64,000 nt of DNA. Source: Stercorarius parasiticus. Taxonomy: Eukaryota > Chordata > Aves > Charadriiformes > Stercorariidae. Below are positions 1-12,300 of the stretch, piece after piece. Within the stretch, counting starts at the first letter, position 1. The number at the start of each line of letters is the position of its first letter. Below the pieces are notes generated by a model that did no database searches, was not told the DNA's origin, and saw only the letters and a list, made by a program, of their open reading frames with translations. The stretch spans positions 100,371-164,370 of the forward strand of contig VWZL01000589.1 in NCBI GenBank assembly GCA_013396915.1, given 5' to 3'. The translations under genes and the position numbers were made by a program.

Positions 1-346
1 GACCTTCCAGCCCCTTCCGGTCCCTAAAGGGGCTCCAGGAAAGCTGGGGAGGGACTGTTTGCAAGGGCATGTAGCGATAGGACAAGGGGCAATGGTTTAA
101 ACTAGAGCAGGGCAGGTTTAGATTAGACATTAGGAAGAAGTTCTTTACACTGAGGGTGGTGAGACACTGGCCCAGCTGCCCACAGAGGGGGTGGAGGCCC
201 CATCCCTGGAGACATTCAAGGCCAGGCTGGATGAGGCTCTGAGCAACCTGGTCTAGTTAAAGATGTCCCTGCTCACCGCAGGGGGGTTGGACTAGATGGC
301 CTTTAAAGGTCCCTTCCAACCCAACACATTCTAGGATTCTATGATT
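1..346 (+). mobile_element. CR1 LINE 3' fragment
   Basis: This is the 3' end of a chicken-repeat-1 retrotransposon in plus orientation. It contains the usual run of blocks: a GACCTTCCAGCCCCTTCC-like start, a 'gaagttctttacactgaggg' block, a 'ggttggactagatgg' block, and a terminal ATTCTATGATT tail. The left edge is cut by the window. It lies downstream of the last SCAMP4-like exon seen here, probably in an intron. The 3' part is nearly identical in inverted orientation to the fragment at 1631-1725. Confidence 0.9.
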
Positions 347-1630
347 TACAGAACAGATTTACAAAAAACACTTCAGTTGCTTATGAGGCAGCTTGGTGCA
401 AGGGGGAGTTTACAGAAGAGCTCCAGTCATTCCAGCTCCTGCTCAAACCCTGAAAGTATTTAAATGGTTATTATTGGAATTATTATCATCTTAATGTTTA
501 TCAGTATTATAATTCTAGCCCCTAATGCCTAAAGAGGAGATGAGGGAGGCAGGACCCCAAGAGGTCAGTGCTGTGGAGCCTGGCTAGTCTGGGACAAGTG
601 GAAAAGCCGCCAGCCAGACCCCTGCCGCTCTGAGCCACGTGTGTTGGTGCTGTTACCTTCCATTACCTTCCATCTTCCCTGGCCACAGAGATGCTGTGAA
701 AGAAACGTGCCATCCCTGAGCATCCTCACGATCCCCCCCCTTCAAATATCACCTCAGAGTACAGCAATGTGAAAGAAATACTTTAAACATGGGCTGTTCA
801 CAGTAGTGCCTGTCATAATCCAATTAACAAGGATTAAGCTCAAAGCTGAGCCTTCAAACAGACTTTTGCAACTACGACCTGAAAGGGCTGGAGGAGTCTT
901 CATTTGAAAGGATATGTGGGAATTAGTGAGGATACACAGAAAAGGTGATTTCTGATCCAGCTTTCTGGTGCAGATTTGCAACAGCTTTGCCCTAGCGCCA
1001 AAGCTCTGCAGCTAATTTAATTTTGGATGCAGATGTATGACGAAGGTTTTACAAAAGCATCCTCGCAGCACATGATACCAATGTTGAAGGGTTGCCCCTT
1101 CCCAGAAGCAGCACAGCCAGTGGGTCTGACCTGGCTTTCTCGAATCACAACTAGCTGCAATCCCCCATGGAACAGCGCTACCCTACTGCAATGTTTTCCA
1201 AGCCTCTTCTACAACCGATGTCAAAGTCAATGATCTCTGGGCTTGCCAGTCTCTCCCTAGGGCTTATTCTTTTTTTAACTGTAGAAGTCTTTACACAGAG
1301 TAACCTCAGGGACCTTTCAGTATTCAGTTGCATAAACACATACAAACAACATTAAAGAAATAATTAGAAACGGTCCTTGTGAAGCCCAGAGGAGGTCAAC
1401 GGCAAGGAGTAATTTTTCCCAGACTTCAGAATGGAAACTGCTCTTTGAAGAGAGCTCTGGCTGGCACTCGGAGGCCCTCGGGCTTCTGCCCTAGAGATGG
1501 GGACAAAACCCCAGCCCCAGAGGGCAAGAGTTCAGAGCTGGTACTTTCACATCTTTTAAAACTTTCAGATGAATCCAACCCAGCGGCCTTCCGTTTCCAT
1601 CAGAAATAATCCTCTCTGTACTCCATGATG
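347..1630. other. Probable SCAMP4-like intron, no feature
   Basis: The sequence is AT-rich with no supported exon. The short open frames here match no family and lack splice context. It most likely belongs to the intron after the 2697-2853 exon, because the next conserved SCAMP segment (beginning with a serine-aspartate-serine-serine-phenylalanine motif in relatives) is not found anywhere to the left. Confidence 0.5.
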
Positions 1631-1725
1631 TAGAATCCTAGAATGTGTTGGGTTGGAAGGGACCTTTAAAGGCCATCTAGTCCAACCCCCCCTGCAGTGA
1701 GCAGGGACATCTTTAACTAGATCAG
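1631..1725 (-). mobile_element. CR1 LINE 3' fragment, short
   Basis: This is a 5'-truncated CR1 3' end in minus orientation. It matches, base for base over most of its length, the last 100 bases of the CR1 copy at the left edge of the window, including the block 'ctagttaaagatgtccctgc'. It therefore belongs to the same subfamily. Confidence 0.85.
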
Positions 1726-2696
1726 ATATAGTCACTGATGTTGTAAGCACCATCGCTAACTGCCCAGTGTTATTATTATACAAAGCGTAGATTTGGAAGA
1801 GCATTTAAACAACTAACTTCGCATGTGCTAAACAGATAGCACCCACCTGCCAACTCCCATTTCTATCAGCTGCTTTTGCCATTATCTAAACCAACTCAGC
1901 GCAGAATCTGGCGAATAATAAAAATCCCGCGCATTCTGGTAACAGGGAACCAGAAAGAGCTTCACCTTCACCCCTGACTGGTGCGTGGGGTCTGCTGGTG
2001 ACACGCAGTGTGACACTGGGCAGGTCCCTCCCCTCCTGGGTGCCTCCTCCCCCTGCGGCAGGCTGGAAACTGCTCAGGACCTTCATGGCTCTGACAAGCA
2101 TTATGCATTAATGTCTGAATAATGCCTCGTGATCCACAGCAAGCATGAGCAAATGCAAATGATTATTAATTAAAGTGAAAAATGTAGGATGGCTTTAAAT
2201 ATTTGTGGAGTTTCAAGAAGGGCTCGCTCCAGGGAACTGCTTTTATCTAAAAAGCAAAGCTGCCAAGCTCTCAAGTATCTAGAGACAAAAAAATCAGAAG
2301 AGTTCTCAAAAACTAATAACTTAATAGTCTTCCATCAAAATAAGCCTCAATGAAGCTTTACCAAATTAGTATCTATCTTAATGTTATACTGATATGAGGG
2401 TGCTGCTAAGCCTGAAATATTTAAGTACAACATGAATTTCATCCTCAAACAAATCCTCATAGCAAACTACTTGCTGCTGCTCACCTCCAATCCTAGGCAG
2501 GTGACCCTCAGTCCTACATCTAATATTTAAAAGTAGCCACATTCTTCTTCATCTCAAAAGTAAACAAGACATTCATACATCAAGCCTTTAATCTTTATCC
2601 CAGACAGAGAGATCTTCATAGGGGCACTTCCCAGTAACAACACATCTCTCTCCCACAGGAAACGCAAACAAAACTTCCCCATGGGCTTCTACTTAC
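1726..2696. other. SCAMP4-like intron sequence
   Basis: This stretch is AT-rich and noncoding, lying immediately 3' (minus strand) of the second coding exon shown. I see no exon, RNA gene or transposon in it. Confidence 0.5.
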
Positions 2697-2853
2697 CGAA
2701 AGGCTTTGTAGGCAGGTCGGAACCAGCAGACATAGCCGCAGGGGCTGAAGAGGATAAGCCAGAGGATGGCCAAACCAAAATTGACCCCGTAGCCTCCTCC
2801 GATCCACCACGCCAGGCAGGCGATTATATTCACTACCAGCGTCATGCAGTAAA
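2697..2853 (-). CDS. SCAMP4: SCAMP4-like coding exon (residues 46-98)
   Basis: On the minus strand an acceptor (ctcacag) precedes an open 157-nt exon ending at a consensus donor (CG|GTAAGT). Joined in phase to the upstream exon, it encodes residues 46-97 plus two bases of codon 98. This covers the first two membrane segments (roughly 46-64 and 71-91) and the conserved cytoplasmic SCAMP 'E-peptide' region, read here as [10 protein letters not shown]. The sequence FYC...[10 protein letters not shown] matches SCAMP4 better than SCAMP1, 2, 3 or 5, judged from recalled family sequences. SCAMPs are four-pass proteins of post-Golgi recycling vesicles. SCAMP4 and SCAMP5 lack the N-terminal NPF repeats of SCAMP1-3, and so does this gene. 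The exons for the remaining two membrane segments lie left of the window. Confidence 0.93.
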
Positions 2854-5822
2854 CTGTGAGAGGGCAGAGGAAAGAACGTGAGGCTGTGCAGTTTCATATC
2901 TGCATGCAAAAAGGAAACAAACACCCAGTCCTACAAATAGGAAGGGTCCACGCTGCAGTGGGAAACTCGAGCCAAATAACGTGGGGGCCAGCAGCCACAG
3001 ACACATCCATCTCCCTCTTCTGGGACCTGCCAAAGGATGGAGAGCTCGGTAGCGACCGATGCGACCGATACAAGACTCAGGCCAGTATTATTAAGAATTA
3101 CAAGCAAGGTTCAATTCCCATTTGTAGCAACACTCCGTTACGAGAGAAGAGCGGTGTAAAACACTGCCCTGCACCCATCCTCAATACAACTTTGGTCTCT
3201 CCTTTGCTGAGGCTGCCTCGGGAGCTATTACAGAGCCAGCTCAGCGCCTTGCGGACTCTCTCTCTGCTTCCCTGGGCCTCTGAGGAAGCCTGCAAGTTAG
3301 CTTCAGGGCTTGTAAGTGCTGCCTCGAGCGAGGGGATAAGCAAATTCTAATCAAGCTGAGAACACGGGACCACAGGGGTGGCTTAAAGGCCCTTTCACAT
3401 CCCTGTTCCTGCCACTTGGATAAAAAGGAACCGTTGACAACAGCCCCCAGAGCACACCAGTGCTGCGCTACGTAGATGTGCATGAAGTGACGCTGCTCTC
3501 CCTTTTCCCTGGAGCTCAACATCACTGCAAAGGGGGGGCTGTAGACTTCGTAGTGTCCGCAGGCTGAGCTCAGCCCCCATGCCAGGAGCTCCCCGCCTTC
3601 CTCCCCGCGCTCCCCTCAATGCTCCAGCGACTCCCTGCACGCCCCAGGCTCTGCCAGTGTCGAAGAGGCTTAGCCCAGTTACAAGCTCATACTTTGGAAA
3701 ACAGTTGGCAACTCTTAAAAAACTTTGCAGTAACCTGTATCAATTAGCACAGATAAAGAGAAACAAGAAGGCAGAGGGTCCAAACACAAACAACCCTTCA
3801 GTCCCACCTGGTGACGAGCTCACAGTACCACTTTGGACCCTGGTCTCATTTATTCAGTCGAAATTACATCCCAGAATTTCTCTTCACCCGTGGTAAGTGA
3901 ACAAGCCCTGCCCATTCCTTGCTTCACTACCGGCCGTGGCTCTGCCACATGCCTGCACATCACTGCCTTGGTCCTCTGACACGCGACGCCAGCCTGGCCT
4001 CTCCTGACTCTTGGCACAGACCCACCTGCCTTCATGCTGCTAAACAGCTCCAAAGTTGTGTGGTCATAAAGTAATATTGACAACACAGTCAGGAGAATTT
4101 AGCGTGGAAAGCATCCGAACCCAGCTGCTGCTTCTGACATACAAACTACATGAGAGTTAAAATAAAACATTGTTTTAGTACAAAGAAAATTTCTTCCAAG
4201 TAGCTAACAACAAGGCTTTATGTGCAATGGTTTGGGTGTATCTTAATATTGGTGGGAAGCAAGAATTTTTAATTATTTAAATTTAATTTATACAGCAATT
4301 AGCTGTAGTTCTTCAAATTTTTATTTTCAGAAGTCATTTACTCTCTACAAAAACACCCAAATCACCAAGCCAAGAGCATCTATAAAGTTTTGAGGAACTG
4401 CTGGTTCTCCCTACGTGTCAGGCAGGAGTTTGTTCTCCAGTAGTGGGAGCTCTGGTACGGGTTTCCCCAAACCATCATCCACCTTAATAAAACATTCACA
4501 TCCAATTAAAGTAACGAGCATTCAACCTTCTAGTGATGACTTTGGTGTTTCCATTTTTAACACCGGCCTTTTCTTGTTTACCACTTTCCCTCCGCATGTG
4601 TGTCTCTCTCCAACCCATCCCAAAAAAGTGGGGGAGAGCCCGAAAGCAAGCGTGGGCAGCTGGAAATTTTAAAACTCCTGGTGAAAATGCCAGGTCTTCT
4701 CAAGCCACGCCCTGACTAGTTGCCCAAATGGCTGGCACCTTTCCAGCCTGCCATTAACTTGACTGAGGGACACTTTGTTTCGGGAGAGTCGCAGACAAAG
4801 GCAGCTTTACAGCACAAGCAGTTTCTTCAGGCAAGAAAATTACAGAGCTCATTTCAGCATCTCTAAATAACAAAAGAACAATGGACTGATAGATTATGCT
4901 ATTATTTATGCACACAAATCTCTCTCATACACACATCCTATGCATCTGGAAGTAAAGCCATGCCACCAAATGCATATCTGGCAGAAAACAAGCTTTCTTT
5001 CAGTGAGGAGGGTAAATAGGATGACAAGCATTTAGGGGAAAAAAGATAAGCAAGGCAAAGAGATTTTTAATCTTCCAAAGCATTCCCTGTGGTTCTCTAG
5101 CCCTGCCGCACCATTTTTCATCCGATTTCATTCCTTGGAGAAGAATGGTCAATATTCATTACTGATTTTTTGAATGGCTGAGCCAGCCAGCACAAGCCCA
5201 GAGCCAGGAGGTCTGTTCATACAGAGTATCAGCAAATCACCAGCTGTGACCAAGAGGATCAGCGCCTTCTCCAGCAGGACAGGGAACCTTCTGCAGGCTA
5301 CGGATAGCTACAGAAGAGACAGCGCACGGCTAGAAGACACTGCTTCAATGGGGAAGGGAAATCTGTGGATGGCACAAACAAGGGGGAATTTTACCCTTCC
5401 TATAGCGAGGTGGGGAGACAGGTAGCAAGCATACAGGCCACATTTATTTTCTTGCCTAAAATTCTCCTGTTCATCTTATTTTAGGCGAATTGGGAATTAC
5501 TTTAAGAGTTATGTTTTGGGGAGTAAAACCTCACTTGTGTTAATAAAGGATTCAAATGTGGTCTGCTTTTTTCCTCCTCAAATTTACTAATAGACTTTTC
5601 TAGCACTGTTACTCTCTTCTTTCTTCAACAGCTGCTCTGTGTCAAAGATTTAAGGCATGACAGCTTAAAATTTGGGCATAAGGTTACATTACAGTATTCT
5701 ATGAGGAATATTGTTTCTCATCAACTAATTGCAGTCACAACTTTAAAGCACATAAGTCATTGAGATGTATGGTCTTCTACCACACATATGTTTTCCCAGC
5801 ACAGGTTTCTTATTCAACTTAC
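2854..5822 (-). other. SCAMP4-like intron
   Basis: Intron between the two main coding exons, bounded by GTAAGT (donor side, 5822 downward) and an AG acceptor at 2854-2855. It contains AT-rich unique sequence, with no recognisable transposon, RNA gene or additional exon. Confidence 0.8.
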
Positions 5823-5951
5823 AGATCCAGACGTGGTAGATTCTCTTCACCAGCGACTGATAATCGATGGGAATTTCATCAGCAAAATTCTGGTAGAAAC
5901 ATGGTTTCAGAGGGATAAACTTGGGGAGCGGTGGGAAGTTATTCACCTTTT
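5823..5951 (-). CDS. SCAMP4: SCAMP4-like coding exon (residues 3-46)
   Basis: On the minus strand a gttgtag acceptor opens a 129-nt exon with donor ATCT|GTAAGTTG. It encodes the N-terminal cytoplasmic part [20 protein letters not shown] followed by the amphipathic stretch running to the first membrane span (VKRIYHVWI). This is the invariant SCAMP N-terminal segment found just before transmembrane helix 1. The methionine in the open frame upstream of the acceptor is not used, because the splice junction supplies GAA for residue 3 and the true start lies in the 8741-8796 exon. The phases (2 nt carried in, 1 nt carried out) agree with both neighbours. Confidence 0.94.
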
Positions 5952-8740
5952 CTACAACGCAGAACACAGACATTAGCTGAACGCAGAAACATTATCATAT
6001 GGCTGAGCAAGTGTAATACCTCTACACCTTCCCCATACACACCCCCGAGCCCCGAGGTCGAGGGGACTCGCAAGAATCAAAAGAGAAACCCATCGCCAGC
6101 TCTGGGCATTCACGTTCATCCTCACCAAACATCTCGTTCTCCTTCCTCGGCAGTGAAGAGGACATTTAAACTAGCACATGCAAGGCTTAGAGCAAGGAAT
6201 AGAAATGAGCTAATAAGCAACACATGGATTCGATACCTTTACTCATCAGTGTGAAGCTGTGCAAAAGGCACTGCAAGACAAAAAAAACTTAAAGTAAGCT
6301 CCAGGATGAGGTTCCCCAGGAAGTGGGGAGAGGCCAGCAACATCTGGGGGGTGGGGGGGGACAGGCTGCACGGAGGTTTTTAGTTACAACCTCTCGGAAA
6401 ACCAAAGCCAGAGGAAAGGCTGGCCATTGTCCAGCCAAGCAGATTTACCTACAGACACAGGCTCTGCACAGCCAGGCTCGCTGGCGCGTGGTAGCAGAGA
6501 TCTCCCTGTCACAGTAAGGAAGGATGCCTTCAGAAAGCACCTCCCAAACTGCAATTTAGTACTTGGATATCATCCAGTTCAGGGAAAGCAAATCAGATGT
6601 CAGGGATGATTTTGTTGTGACAAGACGCATGAACGTACCCTTTTTTCTTTAAAAGACACATTTTTCCTGTAAGGTTAAGTCCCAGCAAAAAGAAAAAAAC
6701 CAAAACCACTGCATTCAGATACAATAAATCAGCAAATGCTGACAAAAGCATGGTATGGTGAAGAAAACCTTACCTTGGGAAGAAATTATGTTTATAAATC
6801 AAGTAATTAAATGCCTAAATCCTCTGTGTTTAAGCTGCTGTCAGCTTCTAGACAGATGCACAGATTTGTCGGTGTATCTGTGTGTGCCTCGATGTGCGTT
6901 TCTACATGTTTGGGAATGTTTGCTCTTGCCTTCCAGTGCTGATTGAAGTTTGATTCCAGGGCATTGTGACTAATTGTCTCTAGTCTACTTCAGCCCCAGT
7001 AAACAGAATTAAAAACAACCAGAGGAAGAGATGAAGAATGTCCTGGGAAAACCTCCAAATGGCACAGAAGATGAGAGGAAATGTCTGAACAAGAACTGTC
7101 AGCGCAAGAGTTCCCCTTCTCTTGCCATTATCTCCCTCTGAGAAGACATTTTGCAGGAGCAGCTTCTTAGCTTCATTTGAAGGTTGGCAGGGAAGGGGCT
7201 AAAGCTGTAAGCCAGGCTTTAGGAGAAAAAAGGCTTTACTTCATGCAAAGGAAAGACATATTTTCACACAGAAAATACGGTGTGGATAACGCCCACTGTG
7301 AGTGCACCGGAATTAAATACGGAATAATGTCTGAAGTCACCAGCTCAACTTGTTGTTTCAGTAGACTTTTCCTTATAAAAACAAATATTAATTCTTCTGC
7401 CCCTCCTTGCCCATCTCCTCTAAATGCATTTAACATTAGTTGAGATGCCCTTTAAAGCTGGTATTTGTTACTGGATAACACCTACAGCCCATCACATGTA
7501 CTGCCAACATCCTGCCGCTTTCAAAGTCCATAGGAATTTGGACTTCTTAGGACTAATTTTTTGTTTGCTATAAACACCTACTGAGCTTTCTGCTGGACAG
7601 TCTGTCTCAGCAGCCGACAAAAGGACATAACAGTGCTGGATCAAAGGAAGGGAAGAGGGATCAGCTTTTAAAGTTAACGAGACAGCTCTCTAGGAAAGTC
7701 AGTAAGACCAAGATTAACCGACCACAGTAAAAGCAGATTCTCTAACAATCTTGGCGGATTTTTTTGAGAGATGAGGAAAATTTTGTTCTGTCCCTCTTCA
7801 ACAGCTGAAGCTGCAGGTAGTTACTTTGGTTCTGTTCTCTTCTCTTTCCTCTCTCTTACAGTCCAGCTCTGTCGTGGGCAGTAAAGCTGCTGCCAGCCTC
7901 TAGTGCAGAAGTCCCCAAATGGTGGGGCCAAAACCAACCGGCCTGCTGGGCACCAGCTACTGCAGTTTATTATTTTTCAAGCTCACAACACGCTCCAAGT
8001 ACTTCCACAATTGTTTGCTAGGTACACAAAGATCAGGATTACACCTCTTCTCTGTGGCTGCCCAGCTGCAAGCAGCCAGATGACCACTTTTTCCCACCCA
8101 GAGACCCTGTAGTTTTCAACTGTTCTGGGTTACTTCCAAGAACAGACAAAAGAAATCAAAGGAAAATATCCCCTTTCATGTCCGACCGCATAGCTTGGAG
8201 TGCTACAGCACTCCCATCAAGGCATGGATCAACACAGTAGATCAGCAAGCACAACCTGTGCTTTCACAAACCAAACTGTATTACCAACGAACAGCAGCCG
8301 TATGCAAGTCCCTGGCCCTCTCTTATCTTAAAAAGGTTGGGAGGAATTGTGTTACTAACATCACTAAAGGTAAAATTAAGATATATTAATATCAGTAGTA
8401 CAGCTACGAACGTTGTGGAAAGCTGTTTAGCCTCCGTAAGGCAGGAATTCTTCTCATATATTTTTTTGTGAATAAATTCCATCCTTACAGGGCTTTCAAA
8501 CAAGTCACACCTTTATGGGCAGAACAGTAACCTCAGCTGACAAATCTACAGTGGATGCGCCGTAAAAGTGAATGTGACCAAGGCAAGAAAAGAGAACTAG
8601 CTGAAGAGCTTTCGGGATCACCAAGATCTCAGAATGGGATGCACGTCACATACCTGATGCATTACAGCCATCACAGCATGCTGAAAAAACATTCTCTGAA
8701 ACCTGTCGCCCTACATCGCTGTATTTTGAGGTGCTCTTAC
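5952..8740 (-). other. SCAMP4-like intron
   Basis: Intron between the start exon and the first main coding exon. It is mostly unique AT-rich DNA with a short G-run near 6350. I found no ADAT3-size reading frame in it; in mammals ADAT3 sits in the SCAMP4 locus. Confidence 0.75.
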
Positions 8741-8796
8741 CTGCCATTTCTATTAGGAGTGTTCCCTGGTGAAGTTTCAGACAGATAGCAACAGAT
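8741..8796 (-). CDS. SCAMP4: SCAMP4-like start exon (ATG GCA G)
   Basis: This is a 56-nt minus-strand exon. A pyrimidine-rich acceptor (ttctctttctccgctag) precedes it, and it ends ATGGCAG|GTAAGAG. The start codon occupies 8747-8745. Only seven bases are coding, giving Met-Ala plus the first base of Glu. Spliced to the next exon this yields [12 protein letters not shown], the expected N-terminus of a short SCAMP. The other 49 bases are 5' UTR. It is too short to be found by an open-frame scan. The start was chosen because phase and product both fit. Confidence 0.85.
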
Positions 8797-9235
8797 CTAG
8801 CGGAGAAAGAGAAGCAGGTCAGCACGTGTCACTAACCAGTGCCCGAAGAACCTCCTGGGTTCAGGAGTCTCTCCAGCACAGTGTTTGACAGACTGCGAGC
8901 CCAGGGCTCCCACTACAAACCAGTTGTCTCCAATTGCCCAAAGTAGACACTCTGGAACCTTACAGAAGGGATCACTGTTTCTCCTTGTTCATATAAATCT
9001 CCACCTGGTAGCATCTCATTCAGCACAACCCCACTGTCAACCACTTTTAAGGCTTGGATTATTCAGCAGCAAACAAACGTGCTCGTAGCGGTACCTGGCA
9101 AAGGCTGAGGACACGGAGGCAGCTGCTGCCAGAACACGGGGACCTCCCAGCTGCAGCCAAACAAGCCGAGGCAGACAGGTCTGGGTGGGACCCAGCAAAG
9201 GGCACGCATCGGAAGAGAAATTTGTAGGAGCTCAC

Positions 9236-9306
9236 CAGACTTAATGCCTCATTTAGGTGTTGAGATGATTCGTTGGCTTCCGGCTCTCTGCAGACTTTCC
9301 CAACTG
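9236..9306 (-). other. Possible 5' UTR exon of SCAMP4-like gene
   Basis: On the minus strand a ctctttgtttcag acceptor is followed by 71 bases ending at GTCTG|GTGAGC, a good donor. It lies between the CpG-island promoter and the start exon, so it could be an alternative noncoding exon. It would carry a minimal upstream reading frame (ATG-AGG-CAT-TAA). The only support is splice-site quality. Confidence 0.3.
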
Positions 9307-12300
9307 CTGAAACAAAGAGATCGGCACTGTTAGCTGGGAAGTAAACTGCTGTTCAAAAAAAAATAAAAAATCAGCTGGCACACAAACCCCAATGTCCCTC
9401 ATTATTTTAATAATTGTGCATAACCCTTCTTAAAAATGCAGATTCATTCTTTCTGTTACCACCATTGAAAACAACTGTAATTCTGGAAGAATCAAATCCT
9501 GTAAAGTTTACTCGGCATCAGCCGTGTTGCTGATTTTGGCAGAACTGATCACACAGATGAAAGAGATGTCTGTGCTCAGCTTTGATTCTACCCTCTTTTT
9601 TGTTAAGGATAAAAACACCCCGTGCCCCCAGTGCAAGAACAGAACACCACAAAACCACCCTTTAAACCATCACTGCAGGGTCCGACAAAAGTTATCAAGA
9701 CGAAGGAAGTCTAGACTAAAAATTGCCCCTACAAAAACCCAACAAACACCACAAGCTGCTGCCAGCACTGACAGCAACCGCAGCGCCCAGATCAGAATAG
9801 CTGCGTTGTACCCAAAGCCCTCAGGATTTACAGCAGCTCTTTTCCCTTTTCTGCACCTCTGCGCTGTCCTGCGTGCCCCACATATGGTCTGGAGGTTGCA
9901 GAGTTTACACTGGTGCAATTATTTTGTTGGGGTTGCATTTAGTTTCCCTTTTAATTGAGCTACTCTGGCACAGTCCTTGGTGGAGACAACAGCACTCTAA
10001 TAAGAAGTGCGACCTGCACAGGCAGCTTATTCTTGCTGTACGTAGAGATGCAGTTATATACGTCTACATTGAGAAGAACATATTATTTAACTTGTACCAG
10101 TCTGAAGAAAGCAACCGAGTCGGGGCAGGAAAGTCCTGAGCTGCTCAGGGCTGGGACTCCCTGGTTAAAGGCTTGCACAAGGGGCCCCGTCGCAGCTGAA
10201 GCCTCTGGGCTTCCCCAGAACACAGACATTACCCAGTGCCTGACAGGCATTTTATAACCTATGATTTAGAAATGGAAGCATTTTGCTTTGCCTTTTTTAA
10301 ACGTGTGAATAGAAAATAAAGTATGAAGACAGTTCAGAATACAATTAAAACTTCACCCCACCCATTTGCAGCTGCTCCTAGCTGAGATCTGTAAATTTTG
10401 GGGGAAGAGCAAATGACAAACACTAGTTACACGAACACACTAAGAGAACAGACTCTTTCACTGAAAGATGAGCAGATGAGTAAGATCCACCTTCAGAACA
10501 GGATTATTTAGTTCATGCACTTCAGTGCCAGTGTCTCGCAGCTGCAGAGCGGTGGGAGGCGTCAGTCTATCCACTGGAAAAGGGACCAGAAGGAAGGACC
10601 GAGCGACACCTTCCTTGGCTTGAGGGGGCCATCGTGGCCAAACAGTAGCTCTCCTGAGCCCTCCCTTATCAAGAAAATAATTGTGGTGAAGCTGAGTGGC
10701 TTTAACTCAAATAAATAAGTAAATAAATAAGCAAACAGAGAAAGCAGCATTCCAGTAATCCACTCCCTTCACATCCTACCCAGTTGTTCTCATTTACCTG
10801 CTCATTTCCTAATAAATCTCAGCCATGGTTTAATGCTTTGAAGACAAAGCGCATTATCACAGAAAGAAGCTACGACAGAAACTACCGAATATTCCTCTCT
10901 CTGTCAACCTTTGCTTTTATGAGTAACCTCACAGAAGTTCCTGGTCAAACAACTGTCATTTCCCTACAGAAAGATGTGTTTTGGAACTGCAAAGCAGCAT
11001 TAAGAATATTTCTTTTTGCAAAGAGAAGCACAAGTGACCAAATTTTACACTGAATAATCAGTTCCTGAATCATTGACCTTCCACTGGTTCAGCTGCACTG
11101 AGACCCGAGCCCAGCTCCCGGGGAAAGGAAAGGGAGTTTTCCCCCACGGACACCTACACCAGCAAGCTTGAACCTTTCGTGGGCATGAATTTAAGACTCC
11201 AGGATCCAACCCAATGCTATTTTTGTTCAGTGCTCTGAGATACACTTGCACAGGAGTCGCTGTTTTCATACCTCCCCAGCTCACTGCTTAATTTGGGCAG
11301 GATTTCTGCAAACTCTTTTAATTGCAGGGTCTTGGGAAAACAGGCCTCAGATGTACAGTCAAGGAAAAAATCTTGTGTCTAATAAGCGATGATGTTGCCC
11401 AGCTTGGATGGTCAGTGGGGAAAACGTCACTGTGCAGCCTAAACATCCTCCAGTCAGGTTCCAATAGTAAGATCCTGGCATAAGAAAACAGATTTGCAGC
11501 AAGTGCAGATAAACAGGTACATAAATGGATATCAACAAACCATGTGTGAATTTGTGCAAGATAACAACACATAAAATAAGCTCTCTATTCACCATAACAT
11601 TTGCAGTTTAACTGGGAATAGATAAAACCCAGCATTCTGCACTCCACTGCAGAGATTTCTTCATATATAATCCAGTATTTGGGGAGGGAGGAAAAAGCCA
11701 CCCAAGCTCAGGAAACCGTGGTGTGAAGTGAACTTCCTTTTTCCACTGTGCTCATCCACGGTCAATGAATAGCTCCAAAGTTTACAGTTCAACGCACATG
11801 ACTCACAAGAGCCCAATGGAGACAGTCGGAGCTTTTCTTCACCAGTGTTTCAAAGACAAAACTGCCCTGTGTCATTTTAAGAGACATTTTCCTTTTAAAC
11901 CAAGACACGTATGCAAGCAGCACTGTTTTTCCTAGGCGGAAAACAACATGATTACTTTCAATGTGACTTCAGTGTGAAACACGTTTCACCATCTCAGATT
12001 AGGGAAAAATTTGTGAAAAAAATACCTGTGTCAATCTGCTTGAGGCACGTTATATGACTGCATGTATGTCACTGTTTTGGCCCCTTGTTTGATATAAAAT
12101 TTGTTCTACCTTGGTTACAGTAAATAGTTTTAAAAGTTTCAGTTATTTCTCACTACTACTTTCTCCAAAAAGAGAGAAGGGTGGTAAGGGAAATAAATAA
12201 AGGGCAGGTCAAAAGAGGAGTCCTGACAGGGGGGTGGGAGAGCTGGACTCATTTCCGCTTTGCCATAAACCCACCCTAAGACCAGATTCATGGGACACCG

